Source: Vibrio genomosp. F10 str. ZF-129
GTDB taxonomy: Bacteria > Pseudomonadota > Gammaproteobacteria > Enterobacterales > Vibrionaceae
DNA: 64,000 nt
Assembly (NCBI RefSeq): GCF_000287055.2
Contig: NZ_AJYQ02000027.1
Location: 1-64,000, forward strand
Direction: 5' to 3'
The notes below the pieces were generated by a model. The model did no database searches, was not told where the DNA came from, and was given only the letters and a program-made list of their open reading frames with translations. Below are positions 10,872-21,337 of this stretch, piece after piece. Each line of letters opens with the position of its first letter. The first letter of the stretch is position 1. The translations under genes and the position numbers were made by a program.

Positions 10872-11324
10872 TTAAAACCAGCGCTCCAGTGCACTCTTAT
10901 CTAACTGCCTAAATGCTCGGTTAAGAATTTGAGCTAACTCTTTATAACGCGGTTTGGATTTCATCGGCTCAAGTGCCATTCCCGTTTCCACGATTTTCTG
11001 ATGCATTTCTCGATACCAGCTAGCTAGCGAAGGGGGTAACTGCTTGTTGGCTCGGTTTCCTAACCACCACATCCCTTGCAATGGCAAGCTAATCGCAAAT
11101 AATGCAACAACAACGGCTTGTGGTAGCGCTTGTTGATTTTGAAATGCTACCTGAGTGATGACACTGATCGCAGCGATAGCAGGCATAACACGAATTGCAA
11201 ATCGCGTTGCTTTGATGACTCGCTGCTCAGGAAATAAAATAGCAAGCTCTTTACGCATAGGCCACGTATCCATGTACTTCTGACCGTCTCTTAGGCTGTG
11301 AACCAACCCGACTTTATCATTCAT
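10872..11324 (-). CDS. yfbV: UPF0208 inner-membrane protein YfbV
   Basis: 150 residues. Two adjacent hydrophobic segments (about 45-65 and 70-87; [15 protein letters not shown] and [22 protein letters not shown]) lie between a basic N-terminus and a cytoplasmic C-terminal part ending [10 protein letters not shown]. It matches the UPF0208/YfbV family, which sits beside ackA-pta in E. coli as it does here. The family function is unclear; a role in chromosome terminus organisation has been proposed in E. coli. It is divergent from ackA. Confidence 0.93.
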   Translation of the reverse strand: MNDKVGLVHSLRDGQKYMDTWPMRKELAILFPEQRVIKATRFAIRVMPAIAAISVITQVAFQNQQALPQAVVVALFAISLPLQGMWWLGNRANKQLPPSLASWYREMHQKIVETGMALEPMKSKPRYKELAQILNRAFRQLDKSALERWF

Positions 11325-11683
11325 AGAAATCTCTCACTATTGAATCGACCCATTGCTAAATTATTTTAAAGTTTCAATTTTTACAGTAAAAAATTGACTC
11401 AAAATAATATTCTTTCAATTTTTTTTGTTATATTTGTCGAATATCGCTATTCTTTGCACCCTCTATTACTCATTGTTGCTGTTATTTTCCATTTAGGCAA
11501 CCATGACAATGATATCAGCAAGGATTGCGAGCACGACTTTCAGAGTAAAGTGGTGTCTTATTAAAAGGAAATTAAGCGAACTTTTTACCAAGAATAGTGT
11601 GTAACCCATACGCGGTCAGCTATTCTTGAGATTGATTTTCATCTTTTCTGATTTTTTCAGACGAATAACAGGTAGTCACACTC
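11325..11683. other. Divergent promoter region yfbV / ackA
   Basis: 359 AT-rich bases with no gene. In the ackA leader, AAGAATAG (11590-11597) can pair with CTATTCTT (11630-11637) around a 32-base loop, a possible leader hairpin just upstream of the ackA start. The ackA ribosome binding site is weak (AGG). Confidence 0.5.
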
Positions 11684-12880
11684 ATGTCTAAGCTGGTTTT
11701 AGTTTTAAACTGCGGTAGTTCTTCTCTTAAATTTGCGGTTGTCGATGCAGTATCTGGCGACGAGCACCTTACTGGTCTTGCAGAATGTCTGCACCTTCCT
11801 GAAGCCCGCATCAAGTGGAAACTTGATGGTAAGCACGAAGCTCAACTAGGTAACGGCGCAGCTCACGAAGAAGCGCTAGCGTTCATGGTAGAAACTATTC
11901 TTGCTTCTAAGCCAGAGCTTAAAGCTAATCTAGGCGCTATCGGTCACCGTATCGTACACGGTGGCGAGCAGTTCACACAATCTGCTCTGATTACTGACGA
12001 AGTGCTAAAAGGGATTCAAGACGCGGCGACTTTCGCACCTCTTCACAACCCTGCGCATCTTATCGGTATCGAAGCTGCTAAGCACAACTTCCCTGAACTT
12101 AAGAACGTTGCGGTGTTTGACACAGCTTTCCACCAAACCATGCCTGAAGAGTCTTTCCTATACGCTCTACCATACAAGCTGTACAAAGAGCACGGCATTC
12201 GTCGTTACGGCATGCACGGTACTTCTCACCTATTCATCACTCGTGAAGTGGCGACTCTTCTAGATAAACCGGTTGAAGAAGTTAACATCATCAACTGTCA
12301 CCTAGGTAACGGTGCATCGGTATGTGCAATCAAGAACGGTCAATCCGTTGATACTTCAATGGGCCTGACTCCTCTTGAGGGTCTTGTGATGGGTACTCGC
12401 TCAGGCGATCTAGACCCTGCAATCATCTTCCACCTGCATGACGCTCTAGGCTACTCTGTTGAAGAAATCAACACGATGCTAACGAAAGAGTCTGGCCTTG
12501 CTGGTCTAACTGAAGTGACTTCTGACTGTCGTTTCGTTGAAGACAACTACGGCGAAAAAGAAGAAGCGACTCGTGCAATGGATGTTTTCTGTCACCGCTT
12601 GGCTAAGTATGTTGCAGGTTACACAGCGACACTCGATGGCCGTGTTGATGCAATCACTTTCACTGGTGGTATCGGCGAGAACTCGGGTCCTATCCGTGAA
12701 ATGGTTCTAAACCGCCTAGGCATCTTCGGTATTGAAGTCGATGGCGAAGCTAACCTAAAAGCTCGCTTCGGCAGCGAAGGAACGATTACTACAGCGAACA
12801 GCCGTATCCCAGCAATGGTTATCTCTACGAATGAAGAGCTAGTAATCGCTGAAGATACCGCTCGTCTAGCCGCACTATAA
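11684..12880 (+). CDS. ackA: Acetate kinase
   Basis: 398 residues, the usual length. Acetokinase signatures are present: [15 protein letters not shown] at 5-19, [11 protein letters not shown] near 88, and [10 protein letters not shown] near 172. With Pta it interconverts acetyl-CoA and acetate through acetyl phosphate, making ATP during overflow metabolism. Codon choice is strongly biased (GGT, CGT, AAC, CTA/CTT), as in highly expressed Vibrio genes. It is followed by pta after a hairpin and a 160-base gap, so the two may be partly uncoupled. Confidence 0.98.
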   Translation: MSKLVLVLNCGSSSLKFAVVDAVSGDEHLTGLAECLHLPEARIKWKLDGKHEAQLGNGAAHEEALAFMVETILASKPELKANLGAIGHRIVHGGEQFTQSALITDEVLKGIQDAATFAPLHNPAHLIGIEAAKHNFPELKNVAVFDTAFHQTMPEESFLYALPYKLYKEHGIRRYGMHGTSHLFITREVATLLDKPVEEVNIINCHLGNGASVCAIKNGQSVDTSMGLTPLEGLVMGTRSGDLDPAIIFHLHDALGYSVEEINTMLTKESGLAGLTEVTSDCRFVEDNYGEKEEATRAMDVFCHRLAKYVAGYTATLDGRVDAITFTGGIGENSGPIREMVLNRLGIFGIEVDGEANLKARFGSEGTITTANSRIPAMVISTNEELVIAEDTARLAAL

Positions 12881-12888
12881 TTATTTTT

Positions 12889-12920
12889 GGCCAGTGAATG
12901 CCACTGGCCTTATTTTCTGT
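12889..12920 (+). terminator. Hairpin between ackA and pta (partial terminator)
   Basis: GGCCAGTG / CACTGGCC with a 5-base loop, followed by TTATTTTCT. The weak T-tract suggests partial termination, giving more ackA than pta message. A 14-base palindrome, CTCGATTAATCGAG, follows at 12976-12989 in the pta leader; its role is unknown. Confidence 0.6.
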
Positions 12921-13040
12921 ACATACATAAGGGCTCAACCGCTATTCCAAAGGGACTTTGGTATTGATCGTATTGCTCGATTAATCGAGAACTAAGGGAT
13001 CAGTCGTTGGGCTTTTTTTTCAAATAAAGGTGTTTTGCAT

Positions 13041-15179
13041 ATGTCTCGTACTATTATGCTTATCCCAACTAGTGCTGGTGTTGGTCTGACTAGTGTTAGC
13101 ATGGGTGTTCTTCGCGCCATGGAGCGCAAGGGCGTTAATGTTTCTTTCTATAAGCCAATCGCACAGCCACGTTCAGGTAAAGATCAGCCAGATTTAACCT
13201 CAACGATTATTGCGGCGAACAGCTCAATTCTGGTTGGCCAGCCAACGCCTATTTCTGTTGCTGAAAACTTGATCGGTAACGAGAAAATGGACGTGCTGCT
13301 AGAATCTGTTGTAGAACAATACAACAAAGTCAGCAACGATTCAGAAGTGACGTTAATTGAAGGCTTAGTGCCTACTCGTAAGCACCCATTTGCTAACCAA
13401 GTCAATGCGGAGATAGCGAAGACATTAGGCGCTGAAATTGTCTTAGTGGCGACACCAGGCACAGACAACCCTGTTCAGCTTAAAGAGCGCATTGAAGTCG
13501 CATGTTCTAACTTTGGCGGCACTAAGAACAAAAGCATCAAGGGCGTTATCATCAACAAATTCAACGCGCCTGTTGATGAAGCGGGTCGCACGCGCCCTGA
13601 CCTATCTGAAATCTTCGACGATGCAGACAGTGCGCAACAAGCGAACCTTGAAGTCATGCAAATCTTCAACACGAGCCCAATTCGCGTTCTCGGTTGTGTG
13701 CCTTGGAGCATTGACCTAATCGCAACTCGTGCTATTGATATGGCGAAGCACTTAAACGCCGAAATCATCAATGCCGGTGAAATTGAAAAGCGTCGTATTA
13801 AGAGCATCACTTTCTGTGCACGTTCTCTTCCTCACATGGTTGAGCACTTTAAGCCTGGTTCTTTACTGGTGACTTCAGCTGACCGTCCAGACGTAATCGT
13901 TGCAGCGGCTCTAGCAGCGAAAAATGGCGTTGAAATCGGTGCTATCTTACTCACTGGCGGTTATGACATGCCAGAGCAGATCATCGAGCTTTGTAAGCCT
14001 GCATTTGAAACGGGTCTTCCTATCTTCAAAGCACAAGGCAACACTTGGCAGACATCGCTGAACCTACAGAGTTTCAACCTAGAAGTTCCTGCAGATGATA
14101 AAGAGCGTATCGAATTCGTTAACGATCACGTTGCTAGCCACATTGATGGTCCTTGGATTGATTCTCTATCTGAAGGTGTTCAAGGTATTCGCCGCCTAAG
14201 CCCTCCAGCATTCCGTTACCAGCTAACAGAATTCGCTCGTAAAGCAGGCAAACGCATTGTTCTTCCTGAAGGTGATGAGCCGCGTACTGTTAAAGCGGCG
14301 TCTATCTGTGCTGAGCGCGGAATCGCAAGCTGTGTGCTGATTGGTAACCCTGACGAAATTCGCCGTGTTGCAGCAGCACAAGGTGTAGAGCTAGGCGCTG
14401 GTGTTGAAATCATCGACCCAGAAGCTGTTCGTGAAAACTACGTCGCTCGTCTTGTAGAGCTACGTGGCAAAAAAGGCATGACTGAAGTCGTTGCTCGCGA
14501 AAAACTGGAAGACTCTGTATTCCTAGGCACTATGATGCTTGAGAATAACGAAGTTGATGGTCTTGTATCGGGTGCGGTTCATACAACAGCAAACACGATC
14601 GTTCCGCCGTTCCAAATCATCAAAACAGCCCCTGATGCCTCTATTGTATCTTCAATCTTCTTCATGCTTCTGCCTGATCAAGTATTGGTATACGGTGACT
14701 GTGCTATCAACCCAGATCCAAACGCTGAGCAATTGGCTGAAATCGCGATTCAATCGGCTGATTCAGCAGCGGCGTTCGGTATCGACCCGCGCGTTGCTAT
14801 GATCTCATACTCAACAGGTGAATCAGGTAAAGGCGCAGACGTCGATAAAGTTCGTGAAGCAACGAAAATTGCTCAACAGAAGCGTCCTGACCTTATCATT
14901 GATGGTCCTCTACAATACGATGCAGCAATCATGGAGAACGTAGCGGCTTCTAAAGCACCTAACTCTCCTGTAGCGGGTAAAGCAACGGTATTTGTATTCC
15001 CAGACCTAAACACGGGTAACACAACGTACAAAGCTGTACAGCGTTCAGCAGACCTAGTGTCTATCGGTCCGATGCTTCAAGGCATGCGCAAGCCAGTAAA
15101 CGATTTGTCTCGCGGTGCGCTAGTCGACGATATTGTTTACACAATTGCACTAACAGCTATTCAAGCGACTCAAGGTTAA
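13041..15179 (+). CDS. pta: Phosphate acetyltransferase
   Basis: 712 residues, the long enterobacterial/Vibrio form. An N-terminal P-loop-like regulatory domain (about 1-230; [15 protein letters not shown]) and a DRTGG domain (about 230-350) precede the catalytic PTA_PTB domain (about 385-710; [18 protein letters not shown], ending [15 protein letters not shown]). It turns acetyl-CoA and phosphate into acetyl phosphate for AckA. An in-frame TTG lies two codons earlier (13035), but the ATG at 13041 has AAGG 10 bases upstream and is preferred. Confidence 0.97.
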   Translation: MSRTIMLIPTSAGVGLTSVSMGVLRAMERKGVNVSFYKPIAQPRSGKDQPDLTSTIIAANSSILVGQPTPISVAENLIGNEKMDVLLESVVEQYNKVSNDSEVTLIEGLVPTRKHPFANQVNAEIAKTLGAEIVLVATPGTDNPVQLKERIEVACSNFGGTKNKSIKGVIINKFNAPVDEAGRTRPDLSEIFDDADSAQQANLEVMQIFNTSPIRVLGCVPWSIDLIATRAIDMAKHLNAEIINAGEIEKRRIKSITFCARSLPHMVEHFKPGSLLVTSADRPDVIVAAALAAKNGVEIGAILLTGGYDMPEQIIELCKPAFETGLPIFKAQGNTWQTSLNLQSFNLEVPADDKERIEFVNDHVASHIDGPWIDSLSEGVQGIRRLSPPAFRYQLTEFARKAGKRIVLPEGDEPRTVKAASICAERGIASCVLIGNPDEIRRVAAAQGVELGAGVEIIDPEAVRENYVARLVELRGKKGMTEVVAREKLEDSVFLGTMMLENNEVDGLVSGAVHTTANTIVPPFQIIKTAPDASIVSSIFFMLLPDQVLVYGDCAINPDPNAEQLAEIAIQSADSAAAFGIDPRVAMISYSTGESGKGADVDKVREATKIAQQKRPDLIIDGPLQYDAAIMENVAASKAPNSPVAGKATVFVFPDLNTGNTTYKAVQRSADLVSIGPMLQGMRKPVNDLSRGALVDDIVYTIALTAIQATQG

Positions 15180-15244
15180 TAGAGCCCGAGTGTCGTTTAA
15201 CGCGCTGCTTTTATCGGTAGAACGTTTACAGACAGAAAATAAAC

Positions 15245-15285
15245 AAAACCCTCGATACTCCTGGTGATGTCGAGGGTTTTTATTA
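15245..15285 (+). terminator. Rho-independent terminator after pta
   Basis: AAAACCCTCGA / TCGAGGGTTTT with a 14-base loop, followed by TTATTATCC. Confidence 0.85.
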
Positions 15286-15451
15286 TCCTTCATTTCCTCT
15301 TCGATTTTGTTGCAATTGTAAGTCAAATCAACATCACGCTTTCAGTATTTTTAACAGTCACTCGCACCCATAAAGCACTACCATGAAATCCATAACTCAC
15401 TGAAATTATTTATTTTATAGTGCCATTTAAGTAAAATTCACTGAGGTTTCT

Positions 15452-18232
15452 ATGATGAAATGTTGTATACGTCTGGTTGTAATTTCTCTATTTAGCTACA
15501 TTCTACTCGGCTGCGCTTCTTCCCCTCCTCCGGTTGCACTGAAAAGTAATCCACTCTGGTCTAGCCATACGCTTGAGAATGGTTTTACTTACCACTTAAG
15601 GCATTCAGAAAAAGCCCCCGTATCAATGCGATTGATTGTCCATTCAGGCTCTTTGCAAGAAACAGAACAGCAACTCGGTTATGCCCATTTCCTAGAACAC
15701 ATGGCTTTCAACGGAACCAAGCATTTTAAAGGCAACGACATAGTGGCGCTTTTTGAACAAGCAGGCGCGAGCTTTGGGGCCGACCTGAATGCTTACACCA
15801 GTTTCCACGAGACGATCTATAAGCTCGATCTTTCTGATGATAGCTCGCTTGAGAAAGGGCTGCTCTGGTTTGGCGACATTAGCCAACACATTCGATTAGA
15901 GGGCGATGAAGTCGAGAAAGAAAAAGGGGTTGTACTGGGTGAAATTCGTCGTAGTCGACCAGAAAACCAACCGCTCGCATACAAGTATTATGATCATCTA
16001 CTTGAAAGCACTCAGTATTATACTCGTGACCCGATCGGCACCAAAGAAAGTATCAATAACCTTTCTCTCTCAGCGCTGAATGCCTATTATGACCAGTGGT
16101 ATCAACCCTCTCGAACTGAACTCGTTATTTATGGCAACTTTAACCAAAGTAACATTTCATCATTAATCAAACAGCAATTTGAGAACTGGGAAGAGACATC
16201 CACAGAGACTCAATTTGAACCTAACACAACCGGCCAAAGATACAACTTCACCGATCTAATCAGCACGGTTGAAGAATATGAAACCCCAAGTTACGGCATG
16301 GTTTTCGATCGTGGTGATCGCGCTACCACTACAGTTAGAGCGCAACAAGAAGCTTGGCTTGATGAGATTGCTCATACCGTGATCAGGCAACGATTATCAA
16401 CTCGCTTTATGGATGCCGCACTGCCAGTTGTGGGGCTATATTCGATAGATTACTTGCTCCCTTACCAGCGTCTTTTCTTAACTGAAATTACCTTTCCTCC
16501 AGAAACAAGAGAGGCCAACCAATCACTATTTCAAACCACCATTGCTGAGCTACGTGACTACGGGATCAGCCAAGAAGAACTCGAACTCGTAAACAGTGAA
16601 TGGCAAACACGGTTGAATAACTTAGATACGGATTGGAACAATACCAACGCTGAGACACATGCTGATGGTAAAGTCACCTCTCTCATTTTGGGTCAACCTG
16701 CACAAGACCGAGAGCAACATAGGCAAAACTTAATGGCACTGACTGAGAATCTAAGCGTTAGCAGTATTAATCGCCATTTACGTACCTTACTCTCTTCTGA
16801 TTATCAACTGGTCATTGGTGTCGACCCACAGGAAGACATTTCACAGGTCACTGCTTTAGCACCGAAATGGCGGGAAAATACCGATGCTCGTGCCAAAAAA
16901 CCACTCATGTTAGCCGCCGCCAATACAGCATTTAACGCACCGAAAATGTCAGGTTCTATCGTAAGTCAGCAAGCATTAGATTCAAGGCATAACATTCACA
17001 CCTGGTCACTTTCCAATGGTGTAGAGGTTTGGTACCAGAAAGACCAAAGCGTTGGAAACAAAATACATATGGTTTTGGCTAGTCGAGGCGGAAAAACAGC
17101 ATTAGACCCGACGCTATTTGTGGCAAGCGATATCGCGATTAATACGGTTTCTCGAAGTGGTATTGGTGACTTTGATGGCTCATCGTTGGATTCTCATCTT
17201 AGGCGCCACGACTTGTCGCTCATTCCATTTATCCACTTTACTCAACATGGCATTGAACTTCAAAGTAACCAAAAGAATCTGACTGATAGTTTTGCGGCGC
17301 TGCACACCGTCTTTACCGATATCAATATCGATGAAGCTCAGCTTGAAGCAGTTAAGCAAGAGTATCACCAATCGGTCGCTTCTTTCCTGTCATCACCAAT
17401 CGGACCTTTCACCAAAGAGCTCAACCATATCAGCTATTTCTCCTCTAGCCCGCACTTCTTTCAAGAGCTCTCTGATATTGATGCAGTAAGCTCTCTGCAA
17501 ATAGAGCAAGTTCATCGTGATCTTTTCACCAGAAATAGAAACTATAAGCTTGTTATCATCGGCAATGTCGACGCTTCAGAGCTTACACCACTGCTCAGAA
17601 AGTACATCGCATCAATTCCACTGACTCGCACCAATGATGAACCCTTCACTGTGGCTTATCGGGATTACCAAAACGAACGCATCGATGTTTCGACAAACAC
17701 CGAAAACACCAGCCACTATCTGCTGCGAATGACCAACCCTAAGACTGAACAGCGTGGTGCAAAGGAGATATTCATTGATGACATGCTTCAGCGCATGCTT
17801 ACCCAACGCTTAACGACACATGTGCGAGAAGAGTTAAGTTTAGATTACGCCCCGTATGCATTTTCAGTCACTCAAGACAGCGAATTAGCCAGTGATTGGA
17901 TGTTAACCGCTGACACGGATCCGAAAGATGTAGAAAAAGTAGAATTGGCCATTGATAACGTTGTTCGAGATCTATTACTCAGCATTAGTGAGGGAGAACT
18001 CGCCGCAGTGGGAAGCCAGTTAGTCAATGATCTTGTGCCAATTGACAACGATGCACCGCAAAGAGCTTGGTTTTACGCCAGATATCTCATTCATGGCTAT
18101 GGTTTAGACCCTCTTTTTGATCCGCAAGCACAAGTTGATAAGATCTCGTTAAGCGATGTTCAGCAAAGAGCTGCACTTATCTTTGGTGATGACTCTATCG
18201 TAGTTAAAGGCATCCTTAGACCAAAATCGTAA
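15452..18232 (+). CDS. M16 family zinc metalloprotease, lipoprotein (pitrilysin/PqqL type)
   Basis: 926 residues. A lipoprotein signal ends in the lipobox ILLGC (Cys about 21), so the protein is probably exported and lipid-anchored. The first M16 domain carries the inverted zinc motif HFLEH in GYAHFLEHMAFNGTKHF, with the downstream zinc-ligand glutamate in VVLGEIRRSRPE. A linker and a second, catalytically inactive M16 half follow (from about 510, TWSLSNGVEVWYQ). The two-half single-chain layout is that of pitrilysin and PqqL. Natural substrates are unknown; these enzymes cut short or unfolded peptides inside a closed chamber. Terminators lie on both sides, so it is monocistronic. The neighbouring opp operon imports peptides, but a functional link is only a guess. 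Confidence 0.93.
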   Translation: MMKCCIRLVVISLFSYILLGCASSPPPVALKSNPLWSSHTLENGFTYHLRHSEKAPVSMRLIVHSGSLQETEQQLGYAHFLEHMAFNGTKHFKGNDIVALFEQAGASFGADLNAYTSFHETIYKLDLSDDSSLEKGLLWFGDISQHIRLEGDEVEKEKGVVLGEIRRSRPENQPLAYKYYDHLLESTQYYTRDPIGTKESINNLSLSALNAYYDQWYQPSRTELVIYGNFNQSNISSLIKQQFENWEETSTETQFEPNTTGQRYNFTDLISTVEEYETPSYGMVFDRGDRATTTVRAQQEAWLDEIAHTVIRQRLSTRFMDAALPVVGLYSIDYLLPYQRLFLTEITFPPETREANQSLFQTTIAELRDYGISQEELELVNSEWQTRLNNLDTDWNNTNAETHADGKVTSLILGQPAQDREQHRQNLMALTENLSVSSINRHLRTLLSSDYQLVIGVDPQEDISQVTALAPKWRENTDARAKKPLMLAAANTAFNAPKMSGSIVSQQALDSRHNIHTWSLSNGVEVWYQKDQSVGNKIHMVLASRGGKTALDPTLFVASDIAINTVSRSGIGDFDGSSLDSHLRRHDLSLIPFIHFTQHGIELQSNQKNLTDSFAALHTVFTDINIDEAQLEAVKQEYHQSVASFLSSPIGPFTKELNHISYFSSSPHFFQELSDIDAVSSLQIEQVHRDLFTRNRNYKLVIIGNVDASELTPLLRKYIASIPLTRTNDEPFTVAYRDYQNERIDVSTNTENTSHYLLRMTNPKTEQRGAKEIFIDDMLQRMLTQRLTTHVREELSLDYAPYAFSVTQDSELASDWMLTADTDPKDVEKVELAIDNVVRDLLLSISEGELAAVGSQLVNDLVPIDNDAPQRAWFYARYLIHGYGLDPLFDPQAQVDKISLSDVQQRAALIFGDDSIVVKGILRPKS

Positions 18233-18253
18233 TCTTCATACATACTTCACTCC

Positions 18254-18286
18254 AAAGCCTTATCCTCTCGATAGGGCTTTTATTTA
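18254..18286 (+). terminator. Terminator after the M16 protease gene
   Basis: AAAGCC(T)TAT / ATA(G)GGCTTT stem with one mismatch, followed by TATTTATAGG. Confidence 0.7.
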
Positions 18287-18373
18287 TAGGTTCTTTTCCA
18301 CTATAGATGTCTTTGACTGTAAGATTTTTTAGCAGCGTTTTAACACGTGCTATCATTTGGAAACACCCAAAAA

Positions 18374-18408
18374 CAAAAAAAGCGCGATTCATTTAAGAAA
18401 TCGCGCTT
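18374..18408 (-). terminator. Terminator of the opp operon
   Basis: AAGCGCGATT / AATCGCGCTT, 10-base arms with a 9-base loop. On the minus strand the stem runs into a long T tract (AAAAAAA at 18374-18381 on the plus strand). Confidence 0.88.
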
Positions 18409-18437
18409 AAGCCTGTCACAGGCTGAACTAACGAAGT

Positions 18438-19430
18438 TTAGATGCTCACGTGTAAACAGGATACAGCGTGCACATCATTACCTTGGATCGTAGGTTTCGT
18501 CTCTGCACATTCCTGTGTTGCTTTCGGGCAACGCGTACGGAACACACAACCCGATGGCGGATTAATTGGAGACGGTAAATCCCCTTCCAACATCTCGATT
18601 TTCTTTGCTCTTTCAAGACGAGGATCGGGAATCGGTACCGCTGACATCAGTGCTTTCGTGTAAGGATGTTTTGGCTCGGCAAACACGGCATGCGCTTCAC
18701 CCAGCTCAACGGCGTTCCCCAAGTACATCACTAACACTCTGTCTGAGATGTGCTTAATCACAGACAAATCATGGGCGATAAACACCAGGCTCAAACCAAG
18801 CTCTTTTTGTAGCTCTTTAAGAAGGTTTACGACCTGTGCTTGAATCGATACATCAAGAGCTGATACCGGTTCATCACAAATTATCATTTTTGGATTCAAG
18901 ATAAGTGCACGTGCAATACCGATACGCTGACATTGGCCACCCGAGAACTCATGAGGATAACGGTTGATTACATTAGGTAATAGACCGACTTTCGTCATCA
19001 TCTCTTTAACTCTTGATTTTACTTCGTCCTTACTCAATTCAGGGTAGAAAGTTTCAAGTGGTTCGGCAATGATATCGCCAATCGTCATTCGAGGGTTCAG
19101 AGAAGCTAACGGATCCTGGAAGATCATTTGAATATCTTTACGAGTTTCACGTCGCTGCACAGAATGCATTTTAGTTAGGTCTTGACCCAGCCACACCACT
19201 TCACCATCGGTTGCTTCAACGAGCCCGATAATCGCACGTGCAAAGGTAGACTTACCGCAACCAGACTCACCAACTACACCTAGGGTTTCTCCTTCGTATA
19301 GACGAGCGTCAATGCCATCGACCGCTTTAAGATTTGATGGCTTTGACCATGGCCAAGCAGATTTAGACGCAATGCTAAAATGTACTTTTAAGTTTTTAAC
19401 ATCTAGCAATAATGATTTTTGTTCGCTCAT
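18438..19430 (-). CDS. oppF: Oligopeptide ABC transporter ATP-binding protein OppF
   Basis: 330 residues. Walker A GESGCGKST, ABC signature FSGGQCQR, Walker B MIICDEPVSALD and the switch histidine AHDLS are all present. The C-terminal oligopeptide/dipeptide extension holds the cysteine cluster CVFRTRCPKATQEC typical of OppD/OppF. It pairs with OppD to drive peptide import through OppB/OppC. The start is the ATG that overlaps the oppD stop in ATGA; an in-frame TTG nine bases earlier is less likely. Last gene of the operon. Confidence 0.97.
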   Translation of the reverse strand: MSEQKSLLLDVKNLKVHFSIASKSAWPWSKPSNLKAVDGIDARLYEGETLGVVGESGCGKSTFARAIIGLVEATDGEVVWLGQDLTKMHSVQRRETRKDIQMIFQDPLASLNPRMTIGDIIAEPLETFYPELSKDEVKSRVKEMMTKVGLLPNVINRYPHEFSGGQCQRIGIARALILNPKMIICDEPVSALDVSIQAQVVNLLKELQKELGLSLVFIAHDLSVIKHISDRVLVMYLGNAVELGEAHAVFAEPKHPYTKALMSAVPIPDPRLERAKKIEMLEGDLPSPINPPSGCVFRTRCPKATQECAETKPTIQGNDVHAVSCLHVSI

Positions 19431-20401
19431 TTTGTCCAAGTCTCCCAGTCAGAAAAACACGCACGCTGTCGTCCATCACCAAATGGTTGGAGGATCGGCG
19501 CTTCACTCATACATCTGTCCATCACACGGTGGCAACGATCCTGATAAGGGCAGCCCGGTGGCAGACGAAGTAAGTTAGGTGGATTACCTGGAATCGTTGG
19601 TAGAATTTCACCTTCGGTATCGAGGCGAGGAATGGCTTTTAACAGCCCCTCTGCGTATGGGTGGCTCGGTTCATAGAAAATTTCATCAACACTACCGTAC
19701 TCCATGGTACGGCCTGCGTACATCACCAGCACTTTGTCACAAGAGCCAGCAACAACGCCCAAATCGTGAGTAATCATGATGATTGCAGTATTAAACTCAT
19801 CTTTCAGTTCATTCAACAAATCCATAATTTGAGCTTGAACAGTCACATCAAGGGCCGTGGTTGGCTCATCAGCGATCAGTAGTTTCGGACGGCACAACAG
19901 CGCCATTGCGATCATCACACGCTGACGCATGCCGCCAGAGAACTCGTGAGGGTACATAGTAATACGTTTGCGCGCTTCAGGGATTTTTACTGCCTCAAGC
20001 ATGCGTACAGACTCTTCAAACGCCTCTGCTTTTCCCATGCCTTTGTGAAGCATGAGCACTTCCATCAGCTGATCACTGACTTTCATGTAAGGGTTAAGCG
20101 ACGTCATCGGGTCTTGGAATATCATCGCAATCTGCTCTGCACGAACTTTGTTCAATGCTTTTTCAGGCAGATTAAGAATTTCATTGCCTTCGAACTTCGC
20201 ACTACCAGAGATAATGCCGTTCTTGGCCAGTAGGCCCATAATTGCGAATACAGTTTGAGATTTACCTGAACCAGACTCCCCTACAATACCGAGGGTTTCG
20301 CCTTGTTCTAGTGAAAAATTCAAGTCGTTCACTGCGGTGACAATACCATCTTGGGTAGTGAATTCTACGCGCAGATCTTTGACATCTAATAAGCTCATCA
20401 T
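19427..20401 (-). CDS. oppD: Oligopeptide ABC transporter ATP-binding protein OppD
   Basis: 324 residues. Walker A GESGSGKS, ABC signature FSGGMRQR, Walker B LLIADEPTTALD, and the C-terminal cysteine motif CPYQDRCHRVMDRC are present. Together with OppF it hydrolyses ATP at the inner face of the membrane. The start MMSLLDV has AAGGAAG upstream; the second ATG, one codon in, is equally possible. It follows oppC by 19 bases and overlaps oppF by four. Confidence 0.97.
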   Translation of the reverse strand: MMSLLDVKDLRVEFTTQDGIVTAVNDLNFSLEQGETLGIVGESGSGKSQTVFAIMGLLAKNGIISGSAKFEGNEILNLPEKALNKVRAEQIAMIFQDPMTSLNPYMKVSDQLMEVLMLHKGMGKAEAFEESVRMLEAVKIPEARKRITMYPHEFSGGMRQRVMIAMALLCRPKLLIADEPTTALDVTVQAQIMDLLNELKDEFNTAIIMITHDLGVVAGSCDKVLVMYAGRTMEYGSVDEIFYEPSHPYAEGLLKAIPRLDTEGEILPTIPGNPPNLLRLPPGCPYQDRCHRVMDRCMSEAPILQPFGDGRQRACFSDWETWTK

Positions 20402-20420
20402 TGCTTCCTTAATCTTATTG

Positions 20421-21323
20421 TTATCTGTCTTTTGGATCTAACGCATCGCGTAGACCATCACCAACGTAGTTGAAGCAGAACAGCGTCACTACCATGAATA
20501 CCGCAGGGAATATCAGTTGCCAAATCGCCACTTCCATTGTCTGCGAACCTTCTTGAAGTAAAGCACCCCAACTTGTCATTGGTTCTTGAACACCAAGACC
20601 AAGAAATGAAAGGAATGATTCCGTCAAAATCATGCTTGGGATTAGCAGCGTTGAGTAAACCGCAACAATACCCAATACGTTTGGAACGATATGACGAGTA
20701 ATGATCTTCCAGTTACTTACGCCGCAGACATGTGCCGCTTCAATGAACTCTTTGCTACGAAGGCTCAGTGTTTGGCCTCGGACAATACGTGCCATATCGA
20801 GCCAAGCAATTGCACCAATGGCGACAAATATCAGCACGATATTACGACCAAAAAAGGTCACTAGAACAATCACAAGGAACATAAACGGAACAGCGTAAAG
20901 AATTTCTAAGATACGCATCATAATTCGGTCTGTACGACCACCGATGAAGCCAGATGTGGCACCGTAAAGTGTTCCAATGAGCACCGCGACAAACGCACCT
21001 AATACACCGACCATTAAGGAGATTCGTCCACCAATCAGAGTGCGAACGTACAGGTCTCGCCCTAAACTATCCGTACCAAACCAGTGAGAGGCACTTGGAG
21101 CGGCGTGCATGGCATACCAGTCCGTGTCGTCATACGCATACTGAGCGATCATCGGCAAAACAATAACAGCCAGCGTCATGAGCATCAAAACAAACAAGCT
21201 CACCATGGCCGCTTTATTGCGCATAAAACGGATACGGGCGTCTTGCCATAAACTGCGACCTTCAATCTCAAGGTTTTCCGAGAACTTCTCGATCGCTTCC
21301 AGGTTCTTTTTCTTTGTTAACAT
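20421..21323 (-). CDS. oppC: Oligopeptide ABC transporter permease OppC
   Basis: 300 residues. A cytoplasmic N-terminal stretch, one membrane segment near 35-57, then a periplasmic loop (DWYAMHAAPSASHWFGTDSLGRDLY) and five more membrane segments form the standard OppC layout. The EAA loop that contacts the ATPases is EFIEAAHVCGVSNWKIITRHI. The start is the ATG with AGGAAGG upstream; an in-frame TTG two codons before it was set aside. It lies 14 bases after oppB. Confidence 0.96.
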   Translation of the reverse strand: MLTKKKNLEAIEKFSENLEIEGRSLWQDARIRFMRNKAAMVSLFVLMLMTLAVIVLPMIAQYAYDDTDWYAMHAAPSASHWFGTDSLGRDLYVRTLIGGRISLMVGVLGAFVAVLIGTLYGATSGFIGGRTDRIMMRILEILYAVPFMFLVIVLVTFFGRNIVLIFVAIGAIAWLDMARIVRGQTLSLRSKEFIEAAHVCGVSNWKIITRHIVPNVLGIVAVYSTLLIPSMILTESFLSFLGLGVQEPMTSWGALLQEGSQTMEVAIWQLIFPAVFMVVTLFCFNYVGDGLRDALDPKDR

Positions 21324-21337
21324 AACCAACCTTCCTG